NCBI RefSeq assembly: GCF_932526225.1
Contig: NC_064044.1
Coordinates: 12,414,084-12,478,083, forward strand
DNA length: 64,000 nt
Origin: Nematostella vectensis
Taxonomy: Eukaryota; Cnidaria; Anthozoa; Actiniaria; Edwardsiidae
Direction: 5' to 3'
Shown: piece after piece, positions 59,463 through 64,000 of the stretch
How the letters are laid out: each line of letters begins with the position of its first letter
How positions within the stretch are numbered: the stretch's first letter is position 1
Program-made: the position numbers and the translations under genes
The notes under the pieces: generated by a model
The model's database searches: none
The model's input: only the letters and a program-made list of their open reading frames with translations
What the model was told of the DNA's origin: nothing

Positions 59463-59547
59463 GGCCCGTAGCCAGGATTTTGAGCGGAGGGTTCGTCTAC
59501 CCATTTAGCGGACCATTTTATCCCGAACCCCCCTGGCTACGGGCCTA
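59463..59547. mobile_element. ~85-bp palindromic MITE
   Basis: AGGCCCGTAGCCAGGATTTT on the left and CCCCTGGCTACGGGCCT on the right are inverted ends. It lies in the 3' region of copy B. Confidence 0.8.
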
Positions 59548-60234
59548 AGAATTTTTAAGTATTTTTAAGTACTATAAAGTAGTAAGTTAGCAGAAGTGGC
59601 ATAGATACAAGATTAAGCAATTTGTGTGGCCAGAAAACAAAAACACTGCCGTCATATCAGGGTGTTCGGCATTTGGGGATATGACCCCCTGACGCAGTAA
59701 TTGGGTCGTTCCAGTAATTTGAATGATTATATTAACAGTTATTTTGTAAAGAAAATTGGAAGCTCCAGTATACTAACGACTGTGCTTCGGCACGGATCGT
59801 TATTATCGACAGACTTTGCTAGCCGGCTCTCCAGAGATTCGGACCTATCTGAGAATATCTGAAATAGAGATGGGATGGCTTTGGAGACAAAAAGTTCTCA
59901 GGTTTCTTTATTTTCACAAGCGTCATCTCAAAAGAACGCTCACTGTTTGCGTTCACGTTGTTGGTAAATACATTTTAAGCAGGTTTCTATTGTTGTTCAG
60001 TCGCTGCGCTCTGCCACGTTAAAACGTTGATGTTAATTCTGCAAATAAAAAAACATTGAACACAGTGAAACGTTTAACAGAAGGCATAACGCCAAATGAA
60101 TAACTTGAATTAACTAGCATATAATATATGCGCCAAAAAGCGTCATGGGAATGCATGTGGCATTAGTCGATTGCCAAGCATAAACACATCCTTCCTTTAA
60201 TTTTCAACTTAGAAATGATCGAAGTTACAGCGCG
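59548..60234. other. Intergenic stretch
   Basis: No gene is supported. An AATAAA (60047-60052) is a possible late poly(A) site for copy B but is 650 bases from the stop. Confidence 0.3.
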
Positions 60235-60545
60235 ACCATCGGTAAAACCGTAGCCTCCGGGTTGAGATGATAAAAATCTTACCACCACCAAAAGAACAAA
60301 AAAAAGATCATTTATGCCATTGCATGCAGTATCTCCACGGGACGTTTATTATCGCATTTGCCTACGAGAATGTTTGACTTCTACGATTTATGACATACCA
60401 GAATGATCTAGAATGCTTTATACTTTTGTCACTAATTAGCACGTCTATTGCGAACCGGAAGTGGACTCTCCTCTGTTGTACGTGTGTGTGTCGGGGGGGG
60501 GATACAAACGCACCCCCTGCACCCCCCTGGGTACGGGCCTGCTCA
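60235..60545. mobile_element. GGCCCGTA-family element, copy 1
   Basis: GATAAAAATCTTACCACCAC, AAAGAACAAA, ATCTCCACGGGACGTTTATT and a terminal CCCCCCTGGGTACGGGCCTG run in the same order as the copy at 62265-62575. The left end is eroded. Confidence 0.65.
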
Positions 60546-61120
60546 GCTACAAGTTAAATATCACAGTTTTCGACAGTTTAGTAGAGGAAGGGAGACTACA
60601 ATGTACCAGAACAACGTTTGAAGCCGCGGTACTCTGTAGCAGACACAGCGGTCTTCCCTGTGGCGCACTGGGTGTACGGGTACCCCCTCCCCCACTTGGT
60701 TAATAAAAAAAAACTTTTTATTTTAAAAATTCTAAAATCTTAAACGAATTTAAAACCTTACGAAATAAGATAATAATATCAAATAACAGATAGCGATCCG
60801 TTGGACGATCCCTTCTAAAACGGTTAGATTTCGGAGTTCCTTTGCTGTAATCTGCACCCGCGTTTATTTTGTAGTAGCGGTCAGCATGGATTATCAAGCA
60901 CGGGCTCGCCTCATGGTCATTTCCATTCCCGCCATTTAAATGCAGCGTTCTTTCTTCTTGGAGAATAAAATTGGGATAAAGTTAAGGGGTCAGTCCGTCC
61001 AGTCGCAGCATCGAAGGCACTTGAACAGGCAGATAGTTTTTTTTTTTTCAAGTTTACACCGTCTTGTTAGGAATCCTCTGCACGTTGCCGGTTTCATGTG
61101 TTAGTGCGAGCGGTCAATAA
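60546..61120. other. Intergenic stretch
   Basis: No gene or repeat family is recognised; a T run lies near 61037. Confidence 0.3.
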
Positions 61121-61380
61121 ATGGCCTAAGACGTCTAAAGTCCTAAATGCGCACTTATGAAATTGAACCCTGATTGAACAAAAAGTGACGTGGAGGATTC
61201 AAACCATAAGGGGGGGGGGGGGGGGGGTTGAGATGATAAAAAACTTAGCACCACCAAAAGAACAAAAAAAAGATCATTTATGCCATTGCATGCAGTATCT
61301 CCACGGGACGTTTACTTTTGCATTTGCCTACGAGAATGTTTGGCCTAAGACGTCTAAAGACCTAAATGCGCACTTATGAC
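61121..61380. repeat. Partial GGCCCGTA-family copy between 40-bp direct repeats
   Basis: GGCCTAAGACGTCTAAAG and on through AAATGCGCACTTATGA occurs at 61121-61160 and again at 61341-61380. Between them, 61211-61340 holds a G run and part of the element (GAGATGATAAAAAACTTAGC ... ATCTCCACGGGACGTTTAC). Confidence 0.65.
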
Positions 61381-61619
61381 AGTGCATAGAATATATGGAC
61401 TCCTACTGACACACATCCATTACGATATGGAATTGAACACAGATGGTAATTGACCAGTTTGAACGACAGCCCCGACGAATGGAGCTCATGGGGGAATTCA
61501 TATATTAGCTAACTTAGCAAATTAACTTACTAGTACTAGTAAATGAAATTGGGGGCGAGAAAGTTTAGTGGTATTATTTTAAAATTTTATAGAATTTTAA
61601 AATTTTATAGATAAAAAGA

Positions 61620-62125
61620 TACTAGTAAACAAAATTCCGGGGCGAGAAAGCAATCTGACAACTCGCCCTGACATTTGGTTTACTAGTATAACAATAACTA
61701 TACTATTAAATGAAATTACGGGGCGTAAAGCAAAAACGACAACTCGCCCCGAGATTTGGTTTACTAGTAGTAAGTAATTATAATACCTATATATTACGGG
61801 GCGTAAAGCAAAAACGACAACTCGCCCCGAGATTTGGTTTACTAGTAGTAAGTAATTATAATACCTATAAATTACGGGGCGTAAAGCAAAAACGACAACT
61901 CGCCCCGAGATTTGGTTTACTAGTAGTAAGTAATTATAATACTTATAAATTACTGGGCGTAAAGCAAAAACGACAACTCGCCCCGAGATTTGGTTTACTA
62001 GTACCAAGAAATTACTGGGCATAAAGCAAAAATGACAACACTCCCCGAGATTTGGTTTATTAGTACCAAGAAATTACGGGGCGTAAAGCAAAAACGACAA
62101 CACGCCCCGAGATTTGGTTTACTGG
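61620..62125 (+). repeat. ~78-bp satellite, left inverted array
   Basis: About six units containing GGGGCGTAAAGCAAAAACGA, CAACTCGCCCCGAGATTTGG and TTTACTAGTAGTAAGTAATT. GGGGCG and CGCCCC form a hairpin in each unit. The first and last units are degenerate. It is the reverse complement of the array at 63070-64000. Confidence 0.9.
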
Positions 62126-62264
62126 TAATAAGAAAACAGAAAATTCTGCAAGTTATCGGCAGAGGGCAAAGTGTTTCTATTAATGGCGAAGTGGAGAAGT
62201 GGGGATAGAGCAAATCAAATTATAAGATGACCATCTCCTGTCATTTAACTTTTTGTATGAAGAA

Positions 62265-62575
62265 GCAGGCCCGTACACAGGATTTTTCTTGGGGGGGAGG
62301 GAGGGAGAGAGTTTTCTGATAAAAATCTAACCACCTCCGAAAGAACAAAAAGGGACTTTTTTATGCCTTTGCAGTATCTACACGGGACGTTTATTGCCAG
62401 ATTTGGCTAATACCAGAGTGATCTAGCTTATAATTTTGAGTTTTGTCTACAAATAGCACGTCTACTGAGAACCAAAAGTAGACTTTCGGCCGTTATAGGG
62501 GGATGCGTTCGCACCCCCTGCAACCCCCCACCACCACCACCACCACCACCCCCCTGGATACGGTTCTGGGTCCGT
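62265..62575. mobile_element. GGCCCGTA-family element, copy 2
   Basis: CAGGCCCGTACACAGGATTT on the left and CCCCCCTGGATACGGTTCTG on the right are imperfect inverted ends, with ATCTACACGGGACGTTTATT inside. It sits in the spacer between the two satellite arrays. Confidence 0.7.
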
Positions 62576-63069
62576 AGAAACATTTTAAAAAGAAGCCCCG
62601 ATCCCAGCACTTGTCGCATGCCTGGGTGTGTGTCGGCGGCGAGATCAGCTCAAAGAGAAGGTGAACTGTCAATCAATCATGTCTCATACCAACATCACAT
62701 CATTGGCCGTAACTAGGCAGGTTTTCGAACAATGGAATCAAGCGTTGTTTCACTCCCTTCTTATTTTATATAGAACCTAAATACGAAGTTAGGTTCGGAG
62801 AGGGCTCGGGCCTAAAGAGGCTATGGTTACACAGTACCGTTCAATTGTTTCGAGTGAAAACAACGATCCCTAGGGTTTTTAGACAAGAGAAATAGAAATG
62901 GAACGAGAGGAAACTAAAAAGGGTTTCGCTAACTCAAAAGACAGGAGACCTTTCGGATTATAAGGTTAGAAATATTTTATTAGCCAAGTTCATTATTCAA
63001 CATAAATTGGGGATTCATTTTTGTTTATTTTATAGAGAAATCGCTGACAAAGTATCCTAATTCCCGTGA
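62576..63069. other. Spacer between inverted satellite arrays
   Basis: No gene or recognised repeat was seen in this part of the spacer. Confidence 0.3.
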
Positions 63070-64000
63070 ATAAACCAAACCTCGGGGCGTGTTGTCGTTT
63101 TTCCTTTACACACTGTACTTTCTTGGTACTAGTAAACCAAATCTCGGGGCGAGTTATCGTTTTTGCTTTACGCCCCATTATTTCTCGGTATTATAATTAC
63201 TTATTACTAGTAAACCAAATCTCGGGGCGAGTTGTCGTTTTTGCTTTACGCCCCGTAATTTTTACGGTATTATAATTACTTATTACTAGTAAACCAAATT
63301 TCGAGGCGAGTTGTCGTTTTTGCTTTACGCCCCGTAATTTCTCGGTATTATCATTACTTACTAGTAAACCAAATCTCGGGGCGAGTTGTCGTTTTTGCTT
63401 TACGCCCCGTAATTTATAGGTATTATGATTACTTACTACTAGTAAACCAAATCTCGGGGCGAGTTGTCGTTTTTGCTTTACGCCCCGTAATTTATAGGTA
63501 TTATGATTACTTACTACTAGTAAACCAAATCTCGGGGCGAGTTGTCGTTTTTGCTTTACGCCCCGTAATTTATAGGTATTATGATTACTTACTACTAGTA
63601 AACCAAATCTCGGGGCGAGTTGTCGTTTTTGCTTTACGCCCCGTAATTTATAGGTATTATGATTACTTGCTACTAGTAAACCAAATCTCGGGGCGAGTTG
63701 TCGTTTTTGCTTTACGCCCCGTAATTTATAGGTATTATGATTACTTACTACTAGTAAACCAAATCTCGGGGCGAGTTGTCGTTTTTGCTTTACGCCCCGT
63801 AATTTATAGGTATTATGATTACTTACTACTAGTAAACCAAATCTCGGGGCGAGTTGTCGTTTTTGCTTTACGCCCCGTAATTTATAGGTATTATGATTAC
63901 TTACTACTAGTAAACCAAATCTCGGGGCGAGTTGTCGTTTTTGCTTTACGCCCCGTAATTTATAGGTATTATGATTACTTACTACTAGTAAACCAAATCT
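63070..64000 (-). repeat. 78-bp satellite, right inverted array (runs off the window)
   Basis: About twelve units of 78 bp (CTCGGGGCGAGTTGTCGTTT, TTGCTTTACGCCCCGTAATT, TATAGGTATTATGATTACTT, ACTACTAGTAAACCAAAT). Units from about 63400 onward are almost identical, while the inner ones are diverged, which suggests recent expansion at the distal side. Confidence 0.93.

Noticed and set aside
61620-64000. CRISPR-like array
   Set aside because: The 78-bp units are contiguous with no unique spacers, and the DNA is eukaryotic.

Overview
The window is nuclear DNA of an animal, most likely an anthozoan cnidarian of the sea-anemone type. It has spliced GT-AG genes, SINEs with tRNA-like heads, many small inverted-repeat transposons, and a spliced gene of the bacterial CapA/PgsA family, which is known from Cnidaria. 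The species is inferred, not proven. There is no sign of a prokaryotic, plasmid or viral genome.

Five spliced protein genes can be rebuilt base by base with consistent intron phases. (1) A PgsAA/CapA-like gene, + strand, 8771-17622, 7 exons, 382 aa. (2) An L-xylulose reductase (DCXR)-like short-chain dehydrogenase, - strand, 35130-17879, 8 exons, 244 aa, tail to tail with gene 1. (3) A four-helix MS4A/CD20-like membrane protein (copy A), + strand, 37396-43636, 6 exons, 264 aa. (4) A secreted PAN plus discoidin (F5/8 type C) protein, - strand, 51788-49013, 3 exons, 254 aa. (5) A paralogue of gene 3 (copy B), + strand, 53534-59396, 6 exons, 246 aa. Genes 3 and 5 share exon layout and phases, so they arose by duplication; gene 4 lies between them on the other strand.

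Roughly 40 percent of the window is tandem repeat, mostly inside introns. These arrays make long open frames in several frames (up to 759 codons) that are not genes. The most striking pattern is that several arrays are built from an exon-intron boundary. The repeat unit carries the last bases of the upstream exon plus the 5' splice site and start of the intron, copied from 2 to about 177 times. This holds in DCXR introns 2, 6 and 7, in intron 2 of both MS4A-like paralogues, in intron 5 of copy B and in the discoidin gene intron 2. In copy B intron 4 the array starts at intron base +3. No array with a copied 3' splice site was seen.

The rest holds mobile elements: a 2.97 kb element with terminal inverted repeats of about 1 kb (296-3263), two copies of a TTAA-ended element (4899-6156 and 33546-34553), a decayed LTR element (6228-7420), a 9-bp-TSD element inside a palindromic MITE (35280-36188), a long-TIR element at 36295-36955, two SINEs, many MITEs, and two inverted arrays of a 78-bp satellite (61620-62125 and 63070 to the window end).
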